64,000 nucleotides of DNA from CAZYQW01 sp964649825. GTDB lineage: Bacteria; Planctomycetota; B15-G4; JADJEK01. The position numbers were made by a program, and so were the translations under genes. The DNA is taken from assembly GCA_964649825.1 (NCBI GenBank), contig CAZYQW010000112.1:1-64000 (forward strand), given 5' to 3'. Shown here piece by piece: positions 54,801 to 62,452 of this stretch; position 1 is the first letter of the stretch, and the number at the start of each line of letters is the position of its first letter. The notes below the pieces were generated by a model. That model did no database searches and was not told where the DNA came from. It saw only the letters and a program-made list of their open reading frames with translations.

Positions 54801-55986
54801 GCGACGCGCCGAACTGGCAGAGGACCTGGTTCCCCTCCGTCATCCAGGCCGGGATCGTCGCGAGCCCCAGGGCCGACCCGTGGTAGACGAACGCTCGACC
54901 CTCGAGCGCCTGGTCGTTCGTGAAGCTCGCCGCGCCGACCATGACGTCGACGAACCCGTCGCCGTTCACGTCGCCCGCCGCCGATACCGCGATCCCGAAC
55001 TCGCTCACCGTCTGGTTTCCCTCCACCGTCCAGGACGGCAGGGCCGCCAGGCCGCTGGAGCTGCCGAGGTAGACGAAGGCGCGGCCCTCCGACGATTGGT
55101 CTCCTGAGTAGTCCGGCGCGCCGACGATGACGTCCGAGAAGCCGTCGCCGTTCACGTCGCCCGCGCCCGAGACCGAGTAGCCGAACCGAGCCGACGGTTG
55201 ATTCCCCTCCGCCGACCAGTTGGGGCTCGTCGCCAGCGGATCGATGACGATCGGATAGAGCGCGCCGGCGTCGTCGACGACGATGGACAGGCGGTCGCCG
55301 TCGAGCTCGAAGCAAGACGGCAGGTCTCGGCCGCTGGCGTCGTACGAGTAGAGCTTCGAGAGTTGGAGCACGGGAACGCCGAACGGATCCCGAAGAAGCA
55401 GGCCGGCGCGGTCCGCGTCCATCGAGCCGGCAAGGTCCCCGCTCAACCCGAGGACGACGCGAAGGAGCTCGTCCTCCGCCCCCGCGGGCCGCGTCGCGAT
55501 CGTGAACCCTTGCTCGAGCCCGCGCGCGTCGTTCACGTACCACTCCTCCACGTTGCCGCGCCGGTAGCTCACGCGGTTGCCCTCGGCCGCGACCGTGGCG
55601 GCCATCGGCGCGACGACGTCCTCGCCGCGCCCGAGCCCAGCGAACGCCATCCCGAACGACCACGCGCCCGTCTCCGCGCCGGGCGCGAGTCGGACCTCGG
55701 CGTTCGCGAACTCCGCGCGCAGGCGCTGCGCGCGGTTCGGCGCGCGGAACCGGACGTCCGCGGCCGCCGGCGCCGAGGTCGAGGTCGAGATCGCACGAAC
55801 GTCGTACTCCGCTCGCGACAGCGCATCCTGGACCGCGGACCACCACGCGCCGTCGACGCCGCTCGGGAGCTCCGTCGCCGGCGGCGCGGCGCCGGCGGAA
55901 GCGAACGCCGCGAGGAGCAACATCGCCGACGAGGCCGCGCGAAGGGTGAGACGGACCGGACGGAAAGGAGAGAGAGAGGTTCTCAT
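51856..55986 (-). CDS. Giant secreted protein with 14 FG-GAP blades and shared C-terminal module
   Basis: 1376 residues. A signal ('SSAMLLLAAFASAGAA') is followed by a unique N-terminal domain (about 35-265; 'YSYDASGRDLPSCFELDG'). Fourteen repeats of about 60-65 residues follow (about 267-1130), each with a 'W-x-x-E-x-x-Q' opening and a 'GDVNGDGFSDVIVGAP' loop. The count equals two seven-bladed propellers. Unit-to-unit DNA similarity is high, so the array grew by tandem duplication. A Trp/Arg-rich linker ('YRWRARVLSE') leads to the last 124 residues, starting 'PYGAGKPGTNGVPVLFS', the module shared with the 42174 and 47208 products. Likely a surface adhesin or scaffold binding calcium. Confidence 0.9.
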   Translation of the reverse strand: MRTSLSPFRPVRLTLRAASSAMLLLAAFASAGAAPPATELPSGVDGAWWSAVQDALSRAEYDVRAISTSTSAPAAADVRFRAPNRAQRLRAEFANAEVRLAPGAETGAWSFGMAFAGLGRGEDVVAPMAATVAAEGNRVSYRRGNVEEWYVNDARGLEQGFTIATRPAGAEDELLRVVLGLSGDLAGSMDADRAGLLLRDPFGVPVLQLSKLYSYDASGRDLPSCFELDGDRLSIVVDDAGALYPIVIDPLATSPNWSAEGNQPSARFGYSVSGAGDVNGDGFSDVIVGAPDYSGDQSSEGRAFVYLGSSSGLAALPSWTVEGNQTVSEFGIAVSAAGDVNGDGFVDVMVGAASFTNDQALEGRAFVYHGSALGLATIPAWMTEGNQVLCQFGASLSAAGDVNGDGFSDVIIGAPLFDNGQNDEGRAFVYHGSAGGLGGVPAWTSEGQQNGAQFAVAVAMAGDVNGDGFSDVIVGAPGFDNGEADEGRGFVYHGSSTGLAFAAAWTIEPNQIGAALGASVSTAGDVNGDGYSDVLLGATHFDNSHVNEGGAFVYLGAASGLATVAAWTAESNQAEARLGSSVSMAGDVNGDGYADVVVGAPFYDGGAIDNGRAYVYLGAAGGLELAPAWTDFGFAASTFGSSVRTAGDVNGDGFSDVIVGAPTYGTLEPSEGRAHVYHGAANTLAPFAAWQASDLVQSGEFGTSVALAGDVNGDGYADVIVGAPYQTNPAGFEGAAFVYYGTDAGLPTNPDWTAESDQMIAQFGYSVASAGDVNGDGFADVIIGAPLHTNQLAFDGAAYVYLGSSSGLALTPSWFIETDQNDSRLGSSVASAGDVNGDGYSDVIVGAPFYDAPETNEGRAYVYLGSATGLAPDPIWAGEGNQMNARYGWSVADAGDVDGDGFGDVIVGALGYTNGQSGEGRAFVHRGSPGGPMLGAAWMAEGDQPSAMFGRSVAPAGDVNGDGFSDVIIGAAEYDNGQLDEGLAFVYQGTTNGLALIAEWVVEVDQASALFGWSVSTAGDVDGDGFSDVIVGAPGYGFEGPGGVFVYHGSSTGLSTGPEWTKQSDLTAAEFGASVSTAGDVTGDGFSDVIIGAPRYVVTQIDEGWAFVHYGNDGPGRLLLPRQRDALGVEPIERLGTAADGAFRMSAQGWSATGRADVGLETEVRPLGTAFDGTGTKKTGLVDAGTIGVALARTDAGLAADTGYRWRARVLSETAKSPYQRAGRWFGQNGSRGVAETDVRTEICPNTPATTLPYGAGKPGTNGVPVLFSVNPPVLGGSSTLKLVSGAPNAGPAFLFLGLGPASVPFDGGVLLVVPALSLNLPSLDVSGELTLPAAIVRDAKLCGVSLYMQVFVVDPGAAGFYHTAQSNALWWIFGK

Positions 55987-56163
55987 CGATCGGGATCCTC
56001 GGGCGGGCCGGGCGCTTCGGCTGGGGGGCGAGTCGATTCTACCCGCTCCGAGCCGCCCCCACGCGGCCGAGAGCCGGCCGGAGTGCCTCGATCATCCGAC
56101 CCGTCTCGTCACCGCGTGCGGGCCACCCCCGCCCCGATCTCGGCGCGGGCGGGCCTGGAGCCG

Positions 56164-58023
56164 TCAACCTCGCGCCGCGCAGAGCTCCGCCAACGTCGGC
56201 GGCTTGGGTCGCGGTTCGCGATCGATGAACGTCCGCGCCCAAAGCTCGCAGAGGATCAGGGACCAGACGCGGAAGCCCCAGACCTTGTGCGCGATTGCCT
56301 GCGAGAAGCGGCCGGGTCGCTTGCGGCGCAGACGTTCGACCTTCGCCGGATCGAAGAAGCCGCGCCCCTTGACGTCGGCCGGGCGAAGCAGGCGGTCGCA
56401 GAGGTCGTCGAGCATCTCGACGAGCCCCGTGTTCATCTGCATCTGGAACGGGCGCTTGCGACGATTCACGATCTCCTCGGGAAGGAACGGCGCGAGCGCG
56501 CGTCGCAGGATGTGCTTCTCCGTGCCGTCCTTCAGCATCATGCGGGCCGGAATGCGCGCGGCGAGCTCGACGACTGCGTGCTCGAGGAACGGGACGCGGA
56601 TCTCGAGCGAATGCGCCATGCCGGTGCCGTCGGCTCGTTTCAACGCGAGGTGATGCAGGTACGTGCGCTGGTCGAAGCCGAGAGCGCGCTCGAGCGCGGT
56701 TCCGCAGCCGTCTCGTCCGAGCGACGCCATCGCGGCGCGCGGGTGCGGGTCGTTCATCGGCGACGGCGGCAGCGGCCCCCACGCCCCGCGCGCGAGCACG
56801 CGGCCGAGGAGGGTCCGCGGCGGCTCGTCGGCATACATGTAGACCCGTTCGTACAGGTCGCGGCGCAGTCCCATCGGCATCGGCAGGCGCGGGTCGAACA
56901 GCCGGTAGCGGTCATAGCCGGCGAAGCACTCGTCGGCGCCCTCGCCGACGAGCAGAACGCGCACGTGCTTCGCCGCCTCGCGGTAGTTCACGTACATCTG
57001 CACCGCTTCCATCTGCCCGGCCGGCTCCTCGACGTGCCAGAGGACGGCCGGCAGGAGCTCGGCGACGTTCTCCGCCTCGACGATGATCTCGTGGTGGTTC
57101 GTCTTGCAGTGGTCCGCGACGACGCGCGCCTTCAACAGGTCAGGGTCGTCGTGGCCGTGGCCGACCGTGAACGTGTCGACCCGATTCCCGGTCGCGGCCA
57201 TGAGCGCGACGATTCCGGACGAGTCGAGGCCTCCCGACAGCGCGGACCCGAGCGGCACGTCGCTCACCATCTGCGATTCGACGACGCGCTGCAGGGTCTC
57301 GCGGAGCTCGCGCGCGACCGCGTCCTCGTCCGTGAGATCGGCCGCCGGCTCGGGGAAGGTCCAGTACGCACCGATCTCGATCCTGCCGTCCTGCCACGTC
57401 AAGAAGCAGCCGGGCAGCAGCTTGTGGATCCCTTCCAGCATCGACTCCGACTCGAGGTTGCACGCGTAGCGCAGGGCCGAGCGGAGCGCACGGCGGTTGG
57501 CGCGTCGCTCGAAGCCGGGCACGAGGCAGAGCGCCTTCAGCTCGGACGCGAACGCGAGCCCGTCTCCCTGCTCGCCCCTCTGCACGTGATAGAACAGCGG
57601 CTTCACGCCCGTGCGGTCGCGCGCGAGCAGCAGCCGCTTCCTCGCGTCGTCCCAGATCGCGATCGCGAACATCCCCTCGATGCGCCCGAGGAACGCGTCG
57701 CCGTACGCGCGGTACGCGTTCAGCACGACCTCCGAGTCGCTGGTCGTGTGGAAACGGAACCCCTGCTTCTCGAGGTCGTCGCGGAGCGCACGGAAGTTGT
57801 AGACCTCGCCGTTGTAGGTCAGCACGGCCTTGCCGTCGTCGCTCACCATCGGTTGGTTCGCCGCCGCGCTCAGGTCGAGGATCTTCAGGCGCCGGTGCGC
57901 GAGGCAGACGTCGCCGCCGATCCAGGTGCCGCCGCCGTCCGGGCCGCGGTGGACCATCATCTCCGCCATGCGCTCGACGAGCGCGCGGTCTCCGATACGA
58001 ACCGTTCCCGCGATGCCGCACAC
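56164..58023 (-). CDS. asnB: Asparagine synthetase-like amidotransferase (glutamine-hydrolysing)
   Basis: 619 residues. Class II glutaminase domain: Cys2 as N-terminal nucleophile ('MCGIAGTV'), 'MVHRGPDGGG', 'LTYNGEVYNFRALR'. The synthetase domain has the PP-loop 'SGGLDSSG' at about 262-269 and 'LVGEGADECFAGYDRY'. In primary metabolism AsnB amidates aspartate, but copies inside polysaccharide operons often amidate sugar acids or are linked to exopolysaccharide assembly. Last gene of the minus-strand glycan operon, 3 bases after the flippase stop, so a surface-glycan role is favoured. All catalytic residues appear intact. Confidence 0.9.
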   Translation of the reverse strand: MCGIAGTVRIGDRALVERMAEMMVHRGPDGGGTWIGGDVCLAHRRLKILDLSAAANQPMVSDDGKAVLTYNGEVYNFRALRDDLEKQGFRFHTTSDSEVVLNAYRAYGDAFLGRIEGMFAIAIWDDARKRLLLARDRTGVKPLFYHVQRGEQGDGLAFASELKALCLVPGFERRANRRALRSALRYACNLESESMLEGIHKLLPGCFLTWQDGRIEIGAYWTFPEPAADLTDEDAVARELRETLQRVVESQMVSDVPLGSALSGGLDSSGIVALMAATGNRVDTFTVGHGHDDPDLLKARVVADHCKTNHHEIIVEAENVAELLPAVLWHVEEPAGQMEAVQMYVNYREAAKHVRVLLVGEGADECFAGYDRYRLFDPRLPMPMGLRRDLYERVYMYADEPPRTLLGRVLARGAWGPLPPSPMNDPHPRAAMASLGRDGCGTALERALGFDQRTYLHHLALKRADGTGMAHSLEIRVPFLEHAVVELAARIPARMMLKDGTEKHILRRALAPFLPEEIVNRRKRPFQMQMNTGLVEMLDDLCDRLLRPADVKGRGFFDPAKVERLRRKRPGRFSQAIAHKVWGFRVWSLILCELWARTFIDREPRPKPPTLAELCAARG

Positions 58024-58026
58024 GAC

Positions 58027-59370
58027 TCAGGCCTCCCGCTGGCGAGCCCGCACGACCGCGGTCAAGAACGACGCGAGCAGGACGTAGGAGACGACCGCCC
58101 CGGCGAGCTGCGCGAGCCCCGCGCCGAGCGCCCCGTATCGCGGCGCGAGCCACAGACCGAGGGCGGCGACGATCACGATGCGGAGGACGAGGTTCAAGAC
58201 CGGAAGCTGAGGCAGCAGGAGGTACTGGCACGCTACGGTGAGCGGCGCCTCTAGGACGAGGACGACCGCGAAGCCGGTCAGCGCAAAGAACGACGGGATG
58301 AACGGCGGCAGCTCGATCGGACTCAGCGCGAACTCGATCCCGTAGGCGATCGCCGGAGCGAGCACGAGGCAGCCGACCCCGATCGCTCCTCCGATCCTCA
58401 GCCAGCGGAAGATGAACCCGGGGAGATCCGCGACGTCGGCGATGCGCGCGGCGCGCGGAAGGATCGTCTGATAGAACGCGAGGAAGACCGCGAACCAGCC
58501 GTAGAACAGGTTCAGCGAGAACACGAACGTCCCGCGCTCGCCGCCGAGGTCGAGGTACGTGAGGAGGAAGAGTCCGACCTGCAGGCAGACGATCATCGCG
58601 ACGTCCGCGGCGCCGAGCCACTTCGCATAGGAGAGAAGCCGCACGATCAGCGCCCGCTCGGGTCGCCGGCCGCACTGTCCCCAGGTGCGAAACGAGAGGT
58701 ACGCGCCAAACGCGAACGAGACGATCGCATAGAGAAGGAAGGAGAGCCCCGGATGCGTCGGCAGAAAGTAGAGCGCACCGAGCGTCACCGCGGTGCGGAC
58801 GATCGGCATCGACGCCTGGACGAGCGCCGCGCGGCGGTAGCGAAGCCGAGCGAGCCGCGCCGCGACCGCGTAGTCGAACAACGCCAGCCCGACCGCGCCG
58901 AGCGGCACCGCGAGCACCGCGCTCGACGGCCACGGATCGATGCCGACGGCGCGCGCGACCGGTTCCGCCGCGAAGACGCCGATCGCGCCGAGCACGAACG
59001 CGGGGATCGAGAAGAGCAGCGCCGAGTGGAGCCCCGCCGCCACGACGCGCTGCGGACGGGAGCGCAGGTCTTCCACCGTGTAGAGGCGGATCATCCCTTG
59101 GTCGGCGCCGACGAGGACCACCCGGCTCAGCACGAGCTGCAGCGCGATGCAGGTACCGAACAATCCGAACGTCTCGAGGTCGAGCAGTCCGAGCGGGATG
59201 AGCGACAGCAGGAGCAGCGAGTTCGCGCCGGTCATCGCGAGCTTGCCGAACATCGTCCAGGCGAGGTCGCGCGCGCGGCTGCGGCCTTCCTTCGCCGGAG
59301 AGTCGAATTCCTCGGCCGCGGACGCGGTCTCGATCACCGCGACGACCTCGTCCCGCGTCTCGAGCGTCAT
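58027..59370 (-). CDS. Wzx-like oligosaccharide flippase (MOP superfamily)
   Basis: 447 residues with about twelve to fourteen hydrophobic helices from residue 40 to the end, preceded by an acidic cytoplasmic N-terminus. The overall pattern ('FGKLAMTGANSLLLLSLIPLG', 'FYQTILPRAARIADVADLP') matches polysaccharide-repeat-unit flippases (Polysacc_synt family), which move undecaprenyl-linked oligosaccharides across the inner membrane. The ATG overlaps the preceding stop (ATGA), and asnB follows 3 bases after its own stop. Specificity cannot be read from sequence. Confidence 0.82.
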   Translation of the reverse strand: MTLETRDEVVAVIETASAAEEFDSPAKEGRSRARDLAWTMFGKLAMTGANSLLLLSLIPLGLLDLETFGLFGTCIALQLVLSRVVLVGADQGMIRLYTVEDLRSRPQRVVAAGLHSALLFSIPAFVLGAIGVFAAEPVARAVGIDPWPSSAVLAVPLGAVGLALFDYAVAARLARLRYRRAALVQASMPIVRTAVTLGALYFLPTHPGLSFLLYAIVSFAFGAYLSFRTWGQCGRRPERALIVRLLSYAKWLGAADVAMIVCLQVGLFLLTYLDLGGERGTFVFSLNLFYGWFAVFLAFYQTILPRAARIADVADLPGFIFRWLRIGGAIGVGCLVLAPAIAYGIEFALSPIELPPFIPSFFALTGFAVVLVLEAPLTVACQYLLLPQLPVLNLVLRIVIVAALGLWLAPRYGALGAGLAQLAGAVVSYVLLASFLTAVVRARQREA

Positions 59371-60950
59371 ACCGAAACGGCGCCTCCGAGAATCGGCAGC
59401 GGCCGACCTTCCATCGCGTTGGGAACCTCGACGCCGGCCGCGGTCAAGATCGTCGGCGCGACGTCGTAGATCGAGCATCCCTCGAGTCGCTGCCCTTGGG
59501 ACACTCCAGGCCCGGCGACGATCACGAAGCCGCGCGGCGTGTGGCTTCCCGTCCGACCGTCCTGGTTCTTCAGGACGAGCGTGCCGAAGCGCGGCGAGTG
59601 GATCGTGTTCCACGCGAACGAAGAGTCCCAGAGGATCGTGATGTCCGGCAGACCCGCCGCGTACGCGCCCGAGTACTCCTCTTGGCAGAACGTGACCGTG
59701 TCCGCGACCTTGCGGCCGGTGACCGGGTCGGTCAGCTCCTCGATCGCGGCCGCGATGTCGTCGCGCACCCGCGGGTAGTCGGCAGGGTCGACGACGCCGC
59801 CCTTGTCGCGACCCTTGACGCTGATCCGGATCGCGCCGACCGCGTCGTTGTTCGGCACCGAGAACGCCTTCCTCCCCTTCCAGTCGCGGTTCCCCGCGTA
59901 CCAGCGGAACAGGAGCTCGTCCTGCACCGATTGCGGCAGCATGTTCTTGATCGCGTACTGCACCTTGCCGGGCACCGTCATCTTCAGGATGCGCCAGAAG
60001 TTCGTCTTCGCCTGCGCCGGCTCGTCGTGCGACGCGTGGACCTTCCTCGCCTCGCCGCGGCCGTAGCCCAGGAGGTCGAGCATCTCGGGCAAGTTCCAGG
60101 ACGCGTGGTAGAGCGGTCCCATCCCGTGTCCCGCCACGATCATGACGAGCACGTCCTCGTCGACGAGCTCGATCATCTTCCCGATCTCCTCGTCGATCGC
60201 GCGGTAGACGCGCTCGACCGCGTCGGCGAGGCCGTGGGTGTCCGCCTCGCCGTGCCGCGGGTGCGACTCGTCGATCCAGTGCCAGAAGTGGTGGCCAATG
60301 CAGTGCGGCTCCGAGAAGCAGACGAACAGCACGTCCCACTCCTTCTCGGTCATCAGCCAGCGGCTCACCTCGCCGCGCAGCTTCACGCCGGCGAGGACGC
60401 GGTCCTTCAGGTCGCGGAGCGAGACGGGGTTGCTGGCGTCGGCCGCGTCGCAGTCACCGACCGGGTGACGGCCGAACTTCCGCTCGACCTCATCGACCAG
60501 ACCGGCCGGCACCGACGACTTCTCGGCCTTCGTCGCGTGCGCGCCCCAGTTCGTGAGCTGGAACCCGTTCAACGCCTTCGACGTCGTGAACTTGACCGCG
60601 TCGACGACGCCGACCTTGCGACCGGCGCGGCTCAGCGTGTCCCAGAACGGCTGATCGGTGAACGCGTCGTCGCGCACGTGCCGCAGGTTCCGCGTGCTTG
60701 CGTCGTACTGCACGTAGAAGTGCTTCTCGAACGTTCCCGGGTTCGTGCCGCCGTAGATGCACGACCAGACCGTGTCGGGGAGCTGCCCGGCCGTCGTCTT
60801 CAGCGTGCCGCTCGCGCCGCGCTCCATCAAACGCCGGAACGCGGGGAGCTTGCCCTCGCGCGCCCAACGCTCGACCAGGTTCCATTCCGCCGCGTCGAGC
60901 CCGATGATCAGTTGTCTCGGGTGCCGTCCGTCGCCTGTCAGGTTCGACAT
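59367..60950 (-). CDS. Alkaline-phosphatase-superfamily phosphodiesterase-like enzyme
   Basis: 527 residues, no signal peptide, so probably cytoplasmic. The type I phosphodiesterase/nucleotide pyrophosphatase fold shows first-metal Asp19 ('IIGLDAAEWN') and a nucleophile candidate at Thr60 ('LPDTVWSCIYGGTNPG'). 'FVCFSEPHCIGHHFWHWID' carries metal-type acidic and His residues, and 'IVAGHGMGPLYHA' replaces the usual D-H-G with G-H-G. The missing Asp makes full two-metal catalysis uncertain. 'TGSHTPRGFVIVAGPG' matches the family's C-terminal His region. It sits between the FAD mutase-like gene and the flippase in a glycan operon. Confidence 0.82.
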   Translation of the reverse strand: MSNLTGDGRHPRQLIIGLDAAEWNLVERWAREGKLPAFRRLMERGASGTLKTTAGQLPDTVWSCIYGGTNPGTFEKHFYVQYDASTRNLRHVRDDAFTDQPFWDTLSRAGRKVGVVDAVKFTTSKALNGFQLTNWGAHATKAEKSSVPAGLVDEVERKFGRHPVGDCDAADASNPVSLRDLKDRVLAGVKLRGEVSRWLMTEKEWDVLFVCFSEPHCIGHHFWHWIDESHPRHGEADTHGLADAVERVYRAIDEEIGKMIELVDEDVLVMIVAGHGMGPLYHASWNLPEMLDLLGYGRGEARKVHASHDEPAQAKTNFWRILKMTVPGKVQYAIKNMLPQSVQDELLFRWYAGNRDWKGRKAFSVPNNDAVGAIRISVKGRDKGGVVDPADYPRVRDDIAAAIEELTDPVTGRKVADTVTFCQEEYSGAYAAGLPDITILWDSSFAWNTIHSPRFGTLVLKNQDGRTGSHTPRGFVIVAGPGVSQGQRLEGCSIYDVAPTILTAAGVEVPNAMEGRPLPILGGAVSV

Positions 60951-60985
60951 CACAGTAGTTCCGCCATGCCGGGTGCTTCGGAGCG

Positions 60986-62452
60986 TCAGTTACCGACCGG
61001 AGCCGCGTTCTCGCCGATGCGACGAGGTACCTGTCGCTCGACGGTCTCGTGGTAGTCCTGGTCCTCGTTTACGTTCCATACGTCGTACCGTCCACCGAGG
61101 ACGTTCCGCGCCGCGAGAAGGGCCGTCATCATCGAGTGGTCCTGATTGTTGTAACGGTGCTGCCCGTTCCGGCCGATCTGCTGCAGCCCAGGCACCTTCT
61201 CGACGAGATAGTCGCGCAGGGTCTTCACCGCGGCCTGGAACTGCGAGTCGTAGACGGGGTACGCCTTCGGCATGCGGACCACCGCGCCGTCCTCGACGTC
61301 CTTGGCGGACGCCAGACCGAGCCGCTCGACCTCCGTCGCGCCGAGCTCGATCAACCGATCGTTCGGCGAGTTCCACAGCTCGTTCCCCTCGAACACGAAG
61401 TACTCGAGGCCCAGACACGTCTTGCTCGCGTCCGGCACCATGTGCGGGCTCCAGTTCTTGAAGTTCTGGATGCGACCGAGCTGGACGTCGGGCGAGTGGA
61501 CGTAGATCCAGTTGTCCGGGAAGAGGTCGGGATGATCGATGACGAGGCTGATCGTCAGGAAGTCTCGGTACTTCAGACGATCGGCCGCCGCGATCACCTC
61601 CGCCGGAGGCAGCGGGTCCAGGCACTTCACGACCTGCGAGAGCGGCATGGACGAGATGAGGTGCGAGCAGGGGATCTCCGCGCCCTCGTTCCCGTCCGCG
61701 TCCCTCGTCGTGATCGCGTAGATCACGCCGTTCTTGTGCTTCACGCGGGCGAGCTCGGTGCCGAACAGCACGCGATGACCGCGCTCGCGCACGATATCCC
61801 GGCATCGCTCCCACATCTGCCCCGGCCCGAGCCGGGGGTACTCGAACTGATCGATCAGCGTCTTGACCGACGTGTCGCCCTTCTTCGCGAAGAACGCGTT
61901 CCGGAGCGCGGTGAAGAGCGAGAGGTTCTGGATCCGCTGAGCCGCCCAATCGGCGCCGAGCTCGGTGCACGGCATCCCCCACACCTTCTCGGTGTAGGTC
62001 TTGAAGAACATCGAGTAGAGCTTGTAGCCGAATCGGTTCGACACCCACTGCTCGAAGTTGACCTCCTCCTTGGACGGGAACACCTTCGCCCAGAGGTAGG
62101 AGCCGCCGACCTTCGCCGACTCGACGACGCCCACGTTCCGGAGCGCCTCGAACGGCTTCAGCGGGTAGCTGTAGAACTTGCCGCGGTAGAAGATGCGGGA
62201 GAGGCGCGGGCGGGTCAGGAACTCGTCGTTCAGGATCTCGTGCCAGACCTCGTTCACCTCGGGGATCTTGGTGAAGAAGCGGTGTCCGCCGATGTCGAAG
62301 CGATACCCCTTGTAGTTGACGGTGCGAGCGATCCCCCCCACCTCGGACGGATCCTTCTCGAGGATCGTCGTCCTCACGCCCTCCTTCGAGAGCGCGTACG
62401 CCGCGGTGAGGCCGGCCGGGCCCGCGCCAACGATGACGACGTCGGGGTTCAC
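60986..62452 (-). CDS. FAD-dependent UDP-galactopyranose-mutase-like / amine-oxidase-fold enzyme
   Basis: 488 residues from GTG 62452 (GTGA overlap with the GT2 stop). The N-terminal dinucleotide fold is 'VVIVGAGPAGLTAAYAL' with 'EKDPSEVGG' binding the FAD ribose; 'GYRFDIGGHRFFTK' and 'LSRIFYRGKFYSYPLKP' are shared with UDP-galactopyranose mutases and protoporphyrinogen-oxidase-like proteins in sugar clusters. The C-terminus has 'GRNGQHRYNNQDHSMMTALL', the FAD-binding end of this group. It may interconvert sugar ring forms or oxidise a sugar nucleotide. It is bracketed by a GT2 and the alkaline-phosphatase-superfamily gene. Confidence 0.82.
   Translation of the reverse strand: MNPDVVIVGAGPAGLTAAYALSKEGVRTTILEKDPSEVGGIARTVNYKGYRFDIGGHRFFTKIPEVNEVWHEILNDEFLTRPRLSRIFYRGKFYSYPLKPFEALRNVGVVESAKVGGSYLWAKVFPSKEEVNFEQWVSNRFGYKLYSMFFKTYTEKVWGMPCTELGADWAAQRIQNLSLFTALRNAFFAKKGDTSVKTLIDQFEYPRLGPGQMWERCRDIVRERGHRVLFGTELARVKHKNGVIYAITTRDADGNEGAEIPCSHLISSMPLSQVVKCLDPLPPAEVIAAADRLKYRDFLTISLVIDHPDLFPDNWIYVHSPDVQLGRIQNFKNWSPHMVPDASKTCLGLEYFVFEGNELWNSPNDRLIELGATEVERLGLASAKDVEDGAVVRMPKAYPVYDSQFQAAVKTLRDYLVEKVPGLQQIGRNGQHRYNNQDHSMMTALLAARNVLGGRYDVWNVNEDQDYHETVERQVPRRIGENAAPVGN

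Noticed and set aside
52736..55846. Arg-rich 1036-codon ORF with tandem repeats
   Set aside because: The repeats are the FG-GAP units read in the wrong frame.
51856..55986. Regularly spaced repeats suggesting a CRISPR array
   Set aside because: Period is about 190 bases and the repeats encode protein blades; spacing and unit size do not fit CRISPR.
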